From an uncultured Geobacter sp. (lineage in GTDB: Bacteria > Desulfobacterota > Desulfuromonadia > Geobacterales > Geobacteraceae), in contig CAIWTU010000095.1 in the NCBI GenBank assembly GCA_903915655.1, positions 1 through 42,599 on the forward strand: 42,599 nucleotides of DNA, in the 5' to 3' direction. The translations under genes were made by a program, and so were the position numbers. Each line of letters begins with the position of its first letter. Position 1 is the first letter of the stretch. The notes beneath the pieces were generated by a model. The model was given only the letters and a program-made list of their open reading frames with translations, did not search any database and had not been told where the DNA came from. Positions 16,774-25,117 of this stretch are shown here, piece by piece.

Positions 16774-16963
16774 TTAATGGCCTTTTAACTTCATCAAGAT
16801 GGCCAAACCAATTATTGATTCAACCTTGAGATGCTCCGACAGGCCGAGCAGTTCCCGGATATACTCTTCCGCGGATTTACCGTCGTCCTGTTTACGGTTC
16901 CGGATCTGTATCCCGCAACTTCCCAGGCCCAGGGAGAGTGCAGTCATCTGAACGAGTATCTGT
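16774..16963 (-). pseudogene. Nitroreductase-family C-terminal fragment
   Basis: A short open stretch with no start codon of its own begins just after the thiamine-binding protein stop. It reads QILVQMTALSLGLGSCGIQI, then RNRKQDDGKSAEEYIRELLG, then SEHLKVESIIGLAI, and ends at TAA (16774-16776). This is the C-terminal segment typical of flavin nitroreductases (ALGLGSCW..., SAEEYVRELLGIPE). About two thirds of the gene is missing. Confidence 0.7.
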
Positions 16964-16966
16964 CGA

Positions 16967-17272
16967 TCATGATTCTCTCATCTTTTCCTTCACACTGTTG
17001 ACTTTGTCTTCCATCGTCTGATCACGATCTGTCCTTGTTCCCAGTTTTATGGTTGTAGAAATGCGTGGGGCGCCCATTTCATGCACGACTTCATGACATC
17101 GCCTGACAGCCGCAAACACTGCATCCCATTCGCCCTCGATATTCGTCCCGTATGAATGCAGTACGGTCTTCAGTCCCGCTTCGGTCAACACTTTTTCACA
17201 GGCTGCTATGTATGATGATAGTGACACTCCAACACCAATAGGGACGATACACAAATCCACTAGCACTTTCAT
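16967..17272 (-). CDS. MTH1187/YkoF-type thiamine-binding protein
   Basis: 101 residues, matching the UPF0045 (MTH1187) family: VDLCIVPIGVGVSLSSYIAA at the N-terminus, LHSYGTNIEGEWDAVFAAV in the middle and STTIKLGTRTD near the end. Members are small ferredoxin-like-fold tetramers that bind thiamine or related molecules in the cytoplasm. A GAGAAATGAGCG segment upstream provides a ribosome site. Proximity to YjbQ suggests an old thiamine-related cluster. Confidence 0.88.
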   Translation of the reverse strand: MKVLVDLCIVPIGVGVSLSSYIAACEKVLTEAGLKTVLHSYGTNIEGEWDAVFAAVRRCHEVVHEMGAPRISTTIKLGTRTDRDQTMEDKVNSVKEKMRES

Positions 17273-17928
17273 TCGCTCATTTCTCCTTTCATTTATCGCC
17301 TTTCAGTGAACCCATCCAGCATTATTCATATTCCATATTGTTCCCCGCCAATTGCTGATTAATCCACAGTCTCCGCATGCCGGACATATCCAGACAATAT
17401 CATCAATACTTGATCAGTCAAACCGCAAATATAGCAACTAAAACAGCTATATTTGCCTCAACAAATTTGTATACTCCAAATTTATCTTAGCATCTTCCGT
17501 TTTTCTGCTAAATTATCGTCATATTTCTCTACCCATCTATTCCTTTTTCAAGGAAAGACAAATTCACCGGTTAAAGCCCCGGTGTCTGAAAAGATTGCCA
17601 CGGCACGCGATCAATCATGAGTCGGTGAACCTGGTCGCAACCTCCCTGAACCTTGCCGCGTCGGCCAATTACGTTAAGAACAGGGTTTTCCCATCCGGAC
17701 CGGACACCCTACGCCCCAACAATGTTTCCGGCAATATGCCAATAGTTTCATAGAATAGGTGTGTCCTGAATCCGGACCCGCCTTTTTTCATTTCACCCGA
17801 CCCGTTTCGGCAATTTCGCCGCAATCGGTTTTTTTGTACCTCAACCATCCCGACCGGGGTAGACAGATACCGCTCCCGTGAGGGCGTATTGTCTATTTAC
17901 GACCGGGAAACCAACGAAAGGAGGAAGT
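17273..17928. other. Intergenic region with an 11-bp inverted repeat
   Basis: No gene supported. GCAAATATAGC (17425-17435) and GCTATATTTGC (17446-17456) form a perfect dyad with a 10-base loop, a possible operator or weak terminator. The part at 17570-17870 has scattered protein-like fragments but too many stops to assign. Confidence 0.5.
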
Positions 17929-18402
17929 ATGGCCAGCTTGAACAAAGTGATGTTGATTGCGACGTTGGGAAAGGACCCGGAAGTCCGCTACACCACCTCC
18001 GGGACCGCTGTAGCAGGCCTTTCCGCCGCGACAAACGAGAAGTTCAAGAACAGGAACGGCGAATGGGAAGAGAGGACGGAATGGCACAACATCATCCTAT
18101 GGGGAAGGCTCGCGGAAATCGGAGGCGAGTAGCTGACCAAGGGGAAACCGGTCTACATTGAAGGTCGTCTTCAAACCAAAAAATGGCAGGATCGCGACGG
18201 AAAGGACCGCTACACCACCGAGATTGTCGCCGATAAGATGCAGATGCTCGGCAACAGAAACGGCAGCGAAACTTCCGGCGGCGGTAATGGTGAAGCAGGA
18301 GGTCTTGGGGAGCAAGGAGGGGCTCATGACTGCATGCCTCATCTCAACCCGGATGACGACATCCTGTTCCTGATGTCACTGATGTACAGCCCGGTATTGT
18401 AA
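17929..18402 (+). pseudogene. ssb: ssb-like gene with amber codon and 3' frameshift
   Basis: The ATG at 17929 follows a textbook AAAGGAGGA site. Residues 1-67 are a good OB-fold start ([19 protein letters not shown], then [14 protein letters not shown]). TAG at 18130-18132 replaces the usual Tyr in [16 protein letters not shown]; the same frame then continues perfectly ([20 protein letters not shown]), followed by the Gly-rich linker. The conserved acidic tip DDDIPF is altered to DDDILF and runs on by one extra base to a later stop at 18400-18402. Two or three lesions show decay. The 67-residue product lacks half the fold. It is probably an extra, element-borne ssb copy. Confidence 0.88.
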
Positions 18403-18414
18403 AAAGACGCATCA

Positions 18415-18540
18415 TTAACCACAATGCTCGTAGAAGGTACGGGCGGCATCGTTTTTGGCGTCAATAAAAAGTCCAATTACACCAGCCTGCTCGGCAATAA
18501 TGGATGTCCGGTAAATCGCCTCGGTCAACAGGAGTTCTCC
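18415..18540 (-). pseudogene. GNAT acetyltransferase C-terminal fragment
   Basis: The leftward frame reads GELLLTEAIYRTSIIAEQAG, then VIGLFIDAKNDAARTFYEHCG and TAA (18415-18417). This is the GNAT C-terminus, with its acetyl-CoA helix end, the beta-strand VDAKDxAA and the FYE motif. The N-terminal two thirds are absent. It joins directly to the alpha/beta hydrolase remnant, so a deletion fused the two. Confidence 0.7.
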
Positions 18541-18910
18541 ATGCTACCGCTGCCGCAAATCCCGATGGCACCAATCCGATCCCTGTCAAGAAACGGCCGG
18601 GTACCCAGGAAATCCACCGCAGCACTAAAATCCTCGGCATAGATATCCGGCTAAACGGCGTTGCGCGGCTGCCCCTCACTCTCTCCCCAGAAAGACAAAT
18701 CCAAGGACAACGTTACGAATCCCTGTTCAGCCATTTTCGTGGCATAAAGATTCGCACTTTGTTCTTTTACCGCACCCATAGGATGCCCGACAATGATCGC
18801 AGGACTTATGGATACCAGGCAATGCGTGGCTCGCCATCGAAGTTATCGAGGAAACTGAGAAACTTACCATTTTTCTCCCCATTCAACCCATAGAGCAGTG
18901 CTTTTGACAT
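18541..18910 (-). pseudogene. Alpha/beta hydrolase (dienelactone-hydrolase type) remnant
   Basis: It begins with an ATG (18910) reading MSKALLYGLNGEKNGKF but goes out of frame near 18800. A second frame reads PAIIVGHPMGAVKEQSANLY, then FVTLSLDLSFWGESEGQ, a TAG, YAEDFSAAVDFLGTRPFLDR and IGAIGICGSG. The nucleophile-elbow pattern G-x-C-x-G is the last recognisable part. The C-terminal catalytic Asp and His are deleted, and the sequence runs into the GNAT fragment. At least one frameshift, one amber codon and a deletion are present. Confidence 0.75.
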
Positions 18911-19180
18911 ACTTTCCTTTTATCCCAGTTACTTGGCTCTAGGCTTAGTCATTGCACTATTCTTTAGCTCGCCAAACCGTAACAATCCAAGAATGCAGAG
19001 ATTTGACAACGATTGGCAAAACAGATAATCTTTAGCAGATTTAAAAACATAGCAACATTTAATTTTTTTCAATTAAGACGTAACTGACGGCGGCATGGCT
19101 GCCAGATGATGGCTCTCGGCTCTTTGTTTATTGAATCCATTTTATATTTTGTGGTTCATAGCTGCTTTATATGATGCCGG
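18911..19180. other. Gene-free AT-rich spacer
   Basis: No ORF, RNA gene or clear repeat seen. It lies downstream of the leftward ADP-ribosylglycohydrolase gene. Confidence 0.4.
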
Positions 19181-20257
19181 CTAAGCTGTCGCCGCAAACA
19201 ATCCCTTCCCCATCCCCTCAGTAACCTCCCGCAACTCTAACTTCGCCAACCACTCCTCCAGTATTGCACCCTTGCCCATCATCGCCCCAAGAATATTCCC
19301 GGTGATCGATCCAGTGGAGTCGGAATCCCCTGAATGATTGACCGCCAGGCGCACTCCCTTGACGAAATCTCCTTTAGACGCCAGGGCGCAGTAGAGTGAC
19401 ATGACCAGCGCCTCGTCTGCGACCCAACCTCCACCAAGACGCTCCAATGTTTCGGGAGAAGGAGTTTCCTTAATACTGCGCCGCAGCGCCCGTGAAATCA
19501 TGGCTGCCAAGGTGCTCTTTTCATATTCAGGGCGATCCACCAGGATAAGCATGGCATCGGAAAGAGCTTCTTCAAGACTCTTTCCGGATACGAGGGAAGA
19601 AATGAGTGAGGCTTGATAGCCTGCCGGAAGATACCCAAGAGGATGCCCGTGGGTGATAGCCGCAACGTTGCATCCCAGTTCAAAAGCAAATTTAGCAGTC
19701 GTCCTCTGTTTTCCTGACGTCGAAATGGCTGCACAAAAAAGTCCTACCGGAGCAACCCGCATGATGCCTCCACACCCCTTACTGGTATTGACCGGTCTGG
19801 CCACCGTCCCCATCTTTCCCGATATAAGTGCAGATAGACAGGTATTACCTGGTGCCCGTCGGTGGTAGAGTGCCGGAACCTTCAACAGATCACCATCAAG
19901 GGAGTCCCGAAATTTTGGGTCCCGCGGAATCTCCCCTTGTGTATAGAGCCAGCGCAGGTATGCCCGATAGACCGCTGTGGGGTAATCCGGCTGCACGCCA
20001 GTTTCCTTGGAACGACGAAACTCACGCAGCAACCCCTCCGCGGTAAAGAGTGTCATCTGAGTGTCGTCGGTGATTGCGCCGACGCCACCCAGCGCCTCTG
20101 AAAAATCGCAGATTCCTTCCGGCCCATATTTCTTCCGGATCTCTTCAAGGGTCATAAATTCTACCGGCCAGCCGAGCGCATCTCCAACCGCTCCGCCAAG
20201 CAAACAACCCAATAATTTATCGACACTTGTATCCGTTCCTGGAGCATCTTTTATCAT
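19181..20257 (-). CDS. ADP-ribosylglycohydrolase family protein (DraG-like)
   Basis: 358 residues. Metal-binding motifs of the family are intact: GAVGDALGWPVEF near the N-terminus, ITDDTQMTLFTAEGLL (about 64-79) and NHSGDSDSTGSITGNILGA near the C-terminus, which together hold two divalent metals. Family members remove ADP-ribose from proteins or small molecules; DraG itself reactivates dinitrogenase reductase. No DraT or nif gene is nearby, so the substrate cannot be inferred. The ATG at 20257 gives a normal N-terminus. It appears intact and stands alone. Confidence 0.9.
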   Translation of the reverse strand: MIKDAPGTDTSVDKLLGCLLGGAVGDALGWPVEFMTLEEIRKKYGPEGICDFSEALGGVGAITDDTQMTLFTAEGLLREFRRSKETGVQPDYPTAVYRAYLRWLYTQGEIPRDPKFRDSLDGDLLKVPALYHRRAPGNTCLSALISGKMGTVARPVNTSKGCGGIMRVAPVGLFCAAISTSGKQRTTAKFAFELGCNVAAITHGHPLGYLPAGYQASLISSLVSGKSLEEALSDAMLILVDRPEYEKSTLAAMISRALRRSIKETPSPETLERLGGGWVADEALVMSLYCALASKGDFVKGVRLAVNHSGDSDSTGSITGNILGAMMGKGAILEEWLAKLELREVTEGMGKGLFAATA

Positions 20258-20688
20258 CAGTCGATTTCCCCCCTGCCATGACTATTTGTCATGCACTTTA
20301 CTGTACAACGCCTATGTGACAAATTTAGACATATTCAAGGCAATCCTAGCCAGAGTGATGCTAGGTGATTCGCATTTCGTAGACTTGTACTGACCTCGCT
20401 CAACCCCTTGAGCAAATCCAGACGATTTGATGGCCAAATAAACGCCACCAAAAGAGAAACCGACTCATTTCTCTTAGCCTGCCTGCCAGATCTCGCCCTT
20501 AATCTGCAGGAGAGAGAATATCCCTGCCAATCTTTGCCCATGTCTACCGGAATAGCAATGTAGTAGCAAATGTCATCATGATACACGACAGCTGTGACAG
20601 AATTAGTCACAACCAAGCAGATTTAGGTTAAAAAAGGTGGGTGTTACTAGTTTGCCGGGTCATCCTGTAGACAACGCGCGAGAGGACA
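20258..20688. other. Intergenic region with two dyads
   Basis: TGTGAC (20593-20598) and GTCACA (20606-20611) form a dyad with a seven-base centre. TTTGTCA/TGACAAA arms lie at 20285-20291 and 20316-20322, upstream of the ADP-ribosylglycohydrolase gene. A 93-codon leftward frame at 20335-20616 has no family-like features and I do not accept it as a gene. Confidence 0.45.
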
Positions 20689-20967
20689 TCAGTCCACGTT
20701 GATGTTCTGTTTGAGCATAGCGCTCGGTTTGAAGGTGAGGATCTTGCGTGCAGTAATGGTGAGGGGTTCGCCAGTCTGGGGATTGCGTCCTTTCCGGTCG
20801 CGCTTCTGATGGACGATAAACTTGCCAAAGCCGGCAATCTTGACCTCCTCACCCGGAATCAGGGTTTCCTTCATGATGTCCAAAACGGACTCCACAATCT
20901 CCTCGGCCTCTTTTCTCTGGAAGCAGCTATTGGAATAGACGTTGTCAATCAAATCCTTTTTGGTCAT
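20689..20967 (-). CDS. ihfA: IHF alpha-like DNA-bending protein, copy 2
   Basis: About 92 residues from the ATG at 20967; an upstream in-frame ATG at 20985 is less likely. It has TKKDLIDNVY at the start, VKIAGFGKFIVHQKRDRKGR and the arm GRNPQTGEPLTITARK, then TFKPSAMLK. It is complete and probably functional. It differs markedly from copy 1 near hipA, so it is not a recent duplication. It is followed upstream, in the same orientation, by an HU gene. Confidence 0.9.
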   Translation of the reverse strand: MTKKDLIDNVYSNSCFQRKEAEEIVESVLDIMKETLIPGEEVKIAGFGKFIVHQKRDRKGRNPQTGEPLTITARKILTFKPSAMLKQNINVD

Positions 20968-21065
20968 AGCAGGAACCTTGATCACGAATTTAGATGCAAA
21001 GGCAAGGGGATAACAGTGAAAGGCCCGCTGACTGTAAGGGGCCTTGCGTGAGTTTTAGCAGAGCA

Positions 21066-21368
21066 TTACTTCTTCTTGGCCGCCTTCTTTTTCTTCGGCT
21101 GTACCGCTTCCTGGAAGGCTTTACCCACCTTGAATTTCACCGCCTTTTTGGCAGGAATCTTGATTTCAGCGCCGGTCTGCGGGTTCCGCCCTACCCTGGC
21201 GGCTTTATCGTTTAACGAAAAAGTTCCGAAGCCAACGAACGTTACTTTGTCGCCATCCTTGAGGGCTTCGACAATGCTGTTCAGAAAGATTGTTGCCGCT
21301 TTATCCGCCTGTGCTTTGGTAATTTCCGCCCCTGCCGCGATTTTCCCGACAACTTCCGCCTTTGTCAT
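21066..21368 (-). CDS. hup: HU-family DNA-binding protein with lysine-rich tail
   Basis: 100 residues. A typical HU body (TKAEVVGKIAAGAEITKAQA, VTFVGFGTFSLNDKAARVGR, NPQTGAEIKIPAKKAVKFK) is followed by a short Lys/Ala tail (about 89-100). Most HU proteins stop at about 90, so the tail is an extra basic extension. It compacts and bends DNA. It lies 99 bases upstream of IHF copy 2 in the same orientation and may be cotranscribed. Confidence 0.92.
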   Translation of the reverse strand: MTKAEVVGKIAAGAEITKAQADKAATIFLNSIVEALKDGDKVTFVGFGTFSLNDKAARVGRNPQTGAEIKIPAKKAVKFKVGKAFQEAVQPKKKKAAKKK

Positions 21369-21430
21369 ATCCCCTCCGTTTGTTGTAATTCCCCTTATTC
21401 AGAAGGGGTCGTTATTTCGCATGAAAAATC

Positions 21431-21805
21431 TCAGCCAACTTGGGCCGTCAGTTGAAACCTGTCCGCTAGCGCCTTCACGAACTTCATCTGGCCATGACCG
21501 TGAAATGGCTTTGTCTCAACCTGCACTAGACCGGCCGCAGCCAGAATATCCACGTCACGCTTCACCGCGCTCCGATCCCGGTGAAGGCGCCGGGCAATTT
21601 CGGCGATGGACCCGGGTTCTTCTTTGACTGCTCTGAAAAGGTCCACCCTGGCCGCAGTTACAAGTTCCAGTATATCTTCCGGATCTTCAAAAGTAATGAT
21701 ATTTCCGGCCGCTATACTTTCCCCTCTATCCAGTTTCCTGGCGAGCGTCCTCCCTCTGCGGAAGAATTCCTCTTCAGTACCGGTTGTAATCGTCAGTTTA
21801 ACCAT
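21431..21805 (-). CDS. HTH antitoxin-like regulator (HVO_A0114 type)
   Basis: 124 residues from the ATG at 21805. The N-terminal strand-helix (KLTITTGTEEEFFRRGRTLA, then LDRGE) and FEDPEDILELVTAARVDLFRA lead into a winged helix (SIAEIARRLHRDRSAVKRDVDILAAAGLVQ). This layout matches the HVO_A0114 group of putative DNA-binding antitoxins, which usually sit next to a DUF6516-type toxin. No intact toxin is seen: the upstream neighbour is a broken WGR gene. It may be an orphan antitoxin or a stand-alone regulator. Confidence 0.7.
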   Translation of the reverse strand: MVKLTITTGTEEEFFRRGRTLARKLDRGESIAAGNIITFEDPEDILELVTAARVDLFRAVKEEPGSIAEIARRLHRDRSAVKRDVDILAAAGLVQVETKPFHGHGQMKFVKALADRFQLTAQVG

Positions 21806-22186
21806 AGTAAGCTCTCCTTGGGCAAGTCTTAACGCTCCGACAGAAGCTTGGTCCATTCCCTCTCAAATCGTGCTTCAACATCTTAGAAGGAGACAACTTT
21901 ATCATGCCTGTAGCAGAATTCAACTTTAAAATCGGGTAATTTATTTCGTACCCTTTCCTTAGCTTGGTCGCCAGCAACCTGTTCGCCCGAGCCAATGCCT
22001 CCGACAACTCTCCTTCCGGAAAGAAATGCTCTTTCATTCGCAGCTTTCCTTCTCCCATCCTCCCCCCATGAACGTATGAACGCCGGACTGAAGAGGCCGG
22101 GTTCCACTGAAATGCAATAGTACCTTCCTATTCAGTTCCGGAACGTTCAAGAAGATTTCCACCTTTCCATAATTCTCGAATGCCAT
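21798..22186 (-). pseudogene. WGR-domain protein broken by single-base shifts
   Basis: Leftward pieces in adjacent frames join into one WGR domain: VEPGLFSPAFIRSWG, then GRMGEGKLRMKEHFFPEG, then ALARANRLLATKLRKGYEI. The join falls on a run of six G (TGGGGGGAGG); with five G the text would read RSWGRMGEG, the WGR signature. A second shift lies at the start of VEPGLF. The N-terminal piece from the ATG at 22186 is in yet another frame. WGR domains occur in nucleic-acid enzymes and in small stand-alone proteins; this one seems stand-alone. Either decay or sequencing error in the G-run. Confidence 0.6.
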
Positions 22187-22274
22187 CGGTCACCCAACAC
22201 ACGAGTTCGTATTTGAAAGATCTTGACAAATCAAGGAAACAAAGATTAATCTTAATAAAAGCAAATGTTCCCGT

Positions 22275-22547
22275 CTAATTCAGACAAGGATTAATCATGA
22301 AGGTAATAGTTGAATATCTCGATGCAACCAGGAGATCGCCGCCTTGCTCGGTCAGGTCAGAGTGGAGGATGCTGTCGGAGCAGGGCCTAAAGTCGTAACG
22401 CTCTTTTCCCTCTAACTCCCACTCGGTAACGTCCTTAACCTTCAAGGATTGGGCGATTCGGCGTAACTTGACAACATCAGTATGGGTTCCCCTGAAACGG
22501 ACTTCAACCAGTTTTTCAGTAGGGCGCTTTTTCGTGAGTCCCTGCAT
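22275..22547 (-). CDS. Hypothetical protein, possibly truncated
   Basis: About 90 residues from an ATG at 22547. The first 60 (EKLVEVRFRGTHTDVVKLRR, IAQSLKVKDVTEWELEGKER) look like a real alpha/beta protein and vaguely recall the N-terminus of accessory XRE-type regulators. The last 30 do not, as if the frame had shifted. No domain can be named. It lies among pseudogenes and is probably a fragment. Confidence 0.35.
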   Translation of the reverse strand: MQGLTKKRPTEKLVEVRFRGTHTDVVKLRRIAQSLKVKDVTEWELEGKERYDFRPCSDSILHSDLTEQGGDLLVASRYSTITFMINPCLN

Positions 22548-22584
22548 ATATATAACCTCCAGAAGTCTGATTTTTTCCTTATCC

Positions 22585-23326
22585 TCACGCCATACCACCA
22601 CGTACAACGAGAGCCTGGGCGATGAAATCGACATTACCGGGAACTATCAGCTCCGGTTCACGGCGGATGATAGTTAGTGCCTTCTCTTTCCTGGCCGATA
22701 AGGCCTTTTGCTGCTCCTTGCTTGACGGCCATGCCACGACAGACCCGTTCGGCAAGATAGGCGTGGGCGGCATCCTTCTAGCGCTTTACACCTGCGGCAA
22801 GTCGCTGGGCTTCAGGAGGCAGACCATATCCCCCTCGCAGCAAGAGAAGGTGCTTGACCGGACAGAGATCGATTTCCGCTCCTTCTGACTGTCGAACACC
22901 GACCAGGCGGCACTCTCTGGTTTCCTCCTGAGCAAGATCGACAATTTCAAAATCGGGTTTACGTACCACAGAGCGCAGGGCCAGATGAAAAATATACGGC
23001 TGGGTGGCGGTAGGATCGACGAAGAGCGCTCCACGAAGGGGATCCCTGCCCAATCGACTGCGAACCAGTTCACGAAATGATTCGAAAACCGGCTCACCGG
23101 GATGCATCCAAATGCACGATTAACGGTCAGGCGGCCGGAGAACGGAAAGCTGATTTCTCTGGTACGGTGGGTAGGACTCCAAGGTTGCCAGCAGAGGATC
23201 TGCGGCATTTTTCTGAACCGATTTCAGGTTGAAGAAGCCGCCGAGATCACCATCAATTTCCATGCCTATCAAGTATGAGGCAGAGGAAAGAAACTTATTG
23301 CTTTGCATCCCCTGGCCAAAGAGCAT
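22585..23326 (-). pseudogene. C-terminal remnant of a large SNF2-type helicase
   Basis: Pieces in order: IGMEIDGDLGGFFNLKSVQK through SVLRPPDR, an in-frame TAA, then MHPGEPVFESFRELVRSRLG, RGALFVDPTATQPYIFHLAL, CPVKHLLLLRGGYGLPPEAQ, a frameshift near 22775, and EKALTIIRREPELIVPGNVD with FIAQALVV. This matches the C-terminal extension of SNF2-like helicases that often carry a DUF3883 domain and occur in defence islands. The motor domain is absent. Its upstream end overlaps the recD 3' end, so recD's last codons and this remnant share about 32 bases. Confidence 0.6.
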
Positions 23327-25115
23327 CCTTGAGTCCAGACTTCCGGACTATCCTCCTGGAAACAGCAGTGAGGAACAGATCTTTACTTCCCCATATATCC
23401 ACATTTGCCTTTGCCCTGGTTATGCCGGTATAGACCAGTTCCCTCGTGAGAACTTGCGAATCGGAATCAGGTAGGAGAAGCAGCACCTGGCTGAACTCAG
23501 ACCCCTGGCTCTTGTGTACCGTCATGGCATAAACCGTCTCGTGCGTTGGTAGGCGCAACGGAGATAAACTTCTCACCCCGCCGTCAGGAGCAGCAAAGAA
23601 GACACGGGGGTGCCAGTCGGACTCAGGGTCGGGAAGAACTATCCCCACATCACCATTGAAAAGCTTCAAACCGTAATCATTGGCAGTGATCATCACCGGC
23701 CGTCCAGGGTACCATCGGCTACGCGGGTCAATCAGTCCCTTTTCGGCAAGAATTTCCTCCACAAGACTGTTGATGCCGGCAACACCATGAATCCCCTGCC
23801 GCAGGGCGCAGAGGATACGGAATGAATCGAATGACGCGAGCGCCTCCGCCGGTGATTGGGCAGCAAGGTACCTGCCATACCCATCAACGACTTTACAGAC
23901 AAGGGATTTTTTCATATCAGTGGCCTTCGGAAAACTCCGCCATGCGATATCTTTACATCTGTCCCCTTGCAGAAGCGAAACAGCATCATAGCCTTCACCT
24001 GCATTAATGGCTCTGCTCACCTCCCCTATTCCGCTATTTTCATCGAACCGGTAGTTCATTTTCAGGACCACCAGGGAGTCTTGGAGAGGTGGAAGGGAAG
24101 TTTCCGGGGCTCCGTTAAGAATCGTTTCTTTTGCAACCTTTTCCACGAAGACTGCAAATCTATGGGAATACGGCTCGAGGCGGCTTCCGCCACAAATGTC
24201 ACCGAGCACTGCCCCAGCTTCAACTGATGAGAGTTGGTCCCTGTCACCAAGAAGGATGAGCTTCGCTTCGGGTTTGAGGGCGGTTGCGAGCTTGGACATC
24301 AGGGGAAGTGCAACCATGGAGGCCTCGTCAATAACGACCGCGTCGAACGGCAACGGATTTTCCTTCGAAAAACGGAATCTTATTGAATTACCAATGGCGC
24401 CGAGCAACCTGTGGATGGTCGTAACCTCATCCGGGATCCGATCCTTTACATCCTCGGCACAGTCCAGCTTTTCCTTCAAGAGGCGTATGGATTCCTTGAG
24501 CCGGGCAGCAGCCTTGCCGGTGGGAGCCGCAAGGGCTATCCGTAAAGGGCTATCCTTCGCCTGCTCTATAAGCAATGCGATGATCTTTACTACCGTTGAT
24601 GTCTTGCCGGTCCCAGGCCCCCCGGATATTACCGTGAACCTCTTTCGCACCGACGCAACAGCCGCCACCTTCTGCCAGTCGGTCTCGTCTCCCGATTTGC
24701 CCGGGAATAACCGTCGGAGCCCGTCCGAAAGGACAGTTTCTTCAATTCCAGTACATCTGCCAGCCGCTTTATCGAGTATGACCCTTGCCAGTTCCTGTTC
24801 ATAATTCCAGTACCTGTAAAGGTAAAGCCGGCCGTTGCCGTCCAGAACCAGTGGTCGGAAATCACCGGGTTGACCCACAACCGGGAGGGACTGGAGATAC
24901 CCCCTCAATTCCTCCATTGAGGGGAGGCATTTCTCCTCTCCATCGACACGAACAACACTGCCTGCGTAATCGCCCAGATCAAGGCAGATGTTACCATTTC
25001 CCACGGCGTTGCTGGCGAGGGACACAACCAGTTTGAGCACGGGAGAGGTGTCACCCGCCTCCCGGCAGATGAAATCCGCAAAATACTTATCAATGTGACT
25101 CAACTCGAAATTCAT
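23295..25115 (-). CDS. recD: RecBCD alpha subunit, RecD helicase
   Basis: 606 residues. SF1B helicase subunit that drives the 5'-ended strand of RecBCD. Walker A is GGPGTGKT at 165-172, Walker B is VVIDEASM, and the C-terminal UvrD-like motif TVHKSQGSEFSQVLLLLP is present. The N-terminal about 110 residues form the RecD interaction domain with RecB and RecC. The ATG is two bases after the recB stop (TAGGGATG), so the order recC-recB-recD is one operon. The gene appears complete. Its 3' end abuts a decayed helicase. Confidence 0.95.
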   Translation of the reverse strand: MNFELSHIDKYFADFICREAGDTSPVLKLVVSLASNAVGNGNICLDLGDYAGSVVRVDGEEKCLPSMEELRGYLQSLPVVGQPGDFRPLVLDGNGRLYLYRYWNYEQELARVILDKAAGRCTGIEETVLSDGLRRLFPGKSGDETDWQKVAAVASVRKRFTVISGGPGTGKTSTVVKIIALLIEQAKDSPLRIALAAPTGKAAARLKESIRLLKEKLDCAEDVKDRIPDEVTTIHRLLGAIGNSIRFRFSKENPLPFDAVVIDEASMVALPLMSKLATALKPEAKLILLGDRDQLSSVEAGAVLGDICGGSRLEPYSHRFAVFVEKVAKETILNGAPETSLPPLQDSLVVLKMNYRFDENSGIGEVSRAINAGEGYDAVSLLQGDRCKDIAWRSFPKATDMKKSLVCKVVDGYGRYLAAQSPAEALASFDSFRILCALRQGIHGVAGINSLVEEILAEKGLIDPRSRWYPGRPVMITANDYGLKLFNGDVGIVLPDPESDWHPRVFFAAPDGGVRSLSPLRLPTHETVYAMTVHKSQGSEFSQVLLLLPDSDSQVLTRELVYTGITRAKANVDIWGSKDLFLTAVSRRIVRKSGLKDALWPGDAKQ

Positions 25116-25117
25116 CC

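Noticed and set aside
16261-16788. Rightward 175-codon frame over the YjbQ gene
   Set aside because: It is the shadow of the well-conserved YjbQ gene on the other strand and shows no family features.
17929-18910. In-frame TAG codons in ssb and the hydrolase as possible pyrrolysine or recoding sites
   Set aside because: Both genes carry additional frameshifts or deletions, a helicase remnant nearby has TAA instead, and no pylT/pylS genes are in view. Decay is simpler.
20593-20611. CRP-type operator
   Set aside because: TGTGA and TCACA are separated by nine bases, not the six of the CRP consensus.
20335-20616. Leftward 93-codon frame
   Set aside because: No family resemblance, no convincing ribosome site, and it overlaps dyads of an intergenic region.
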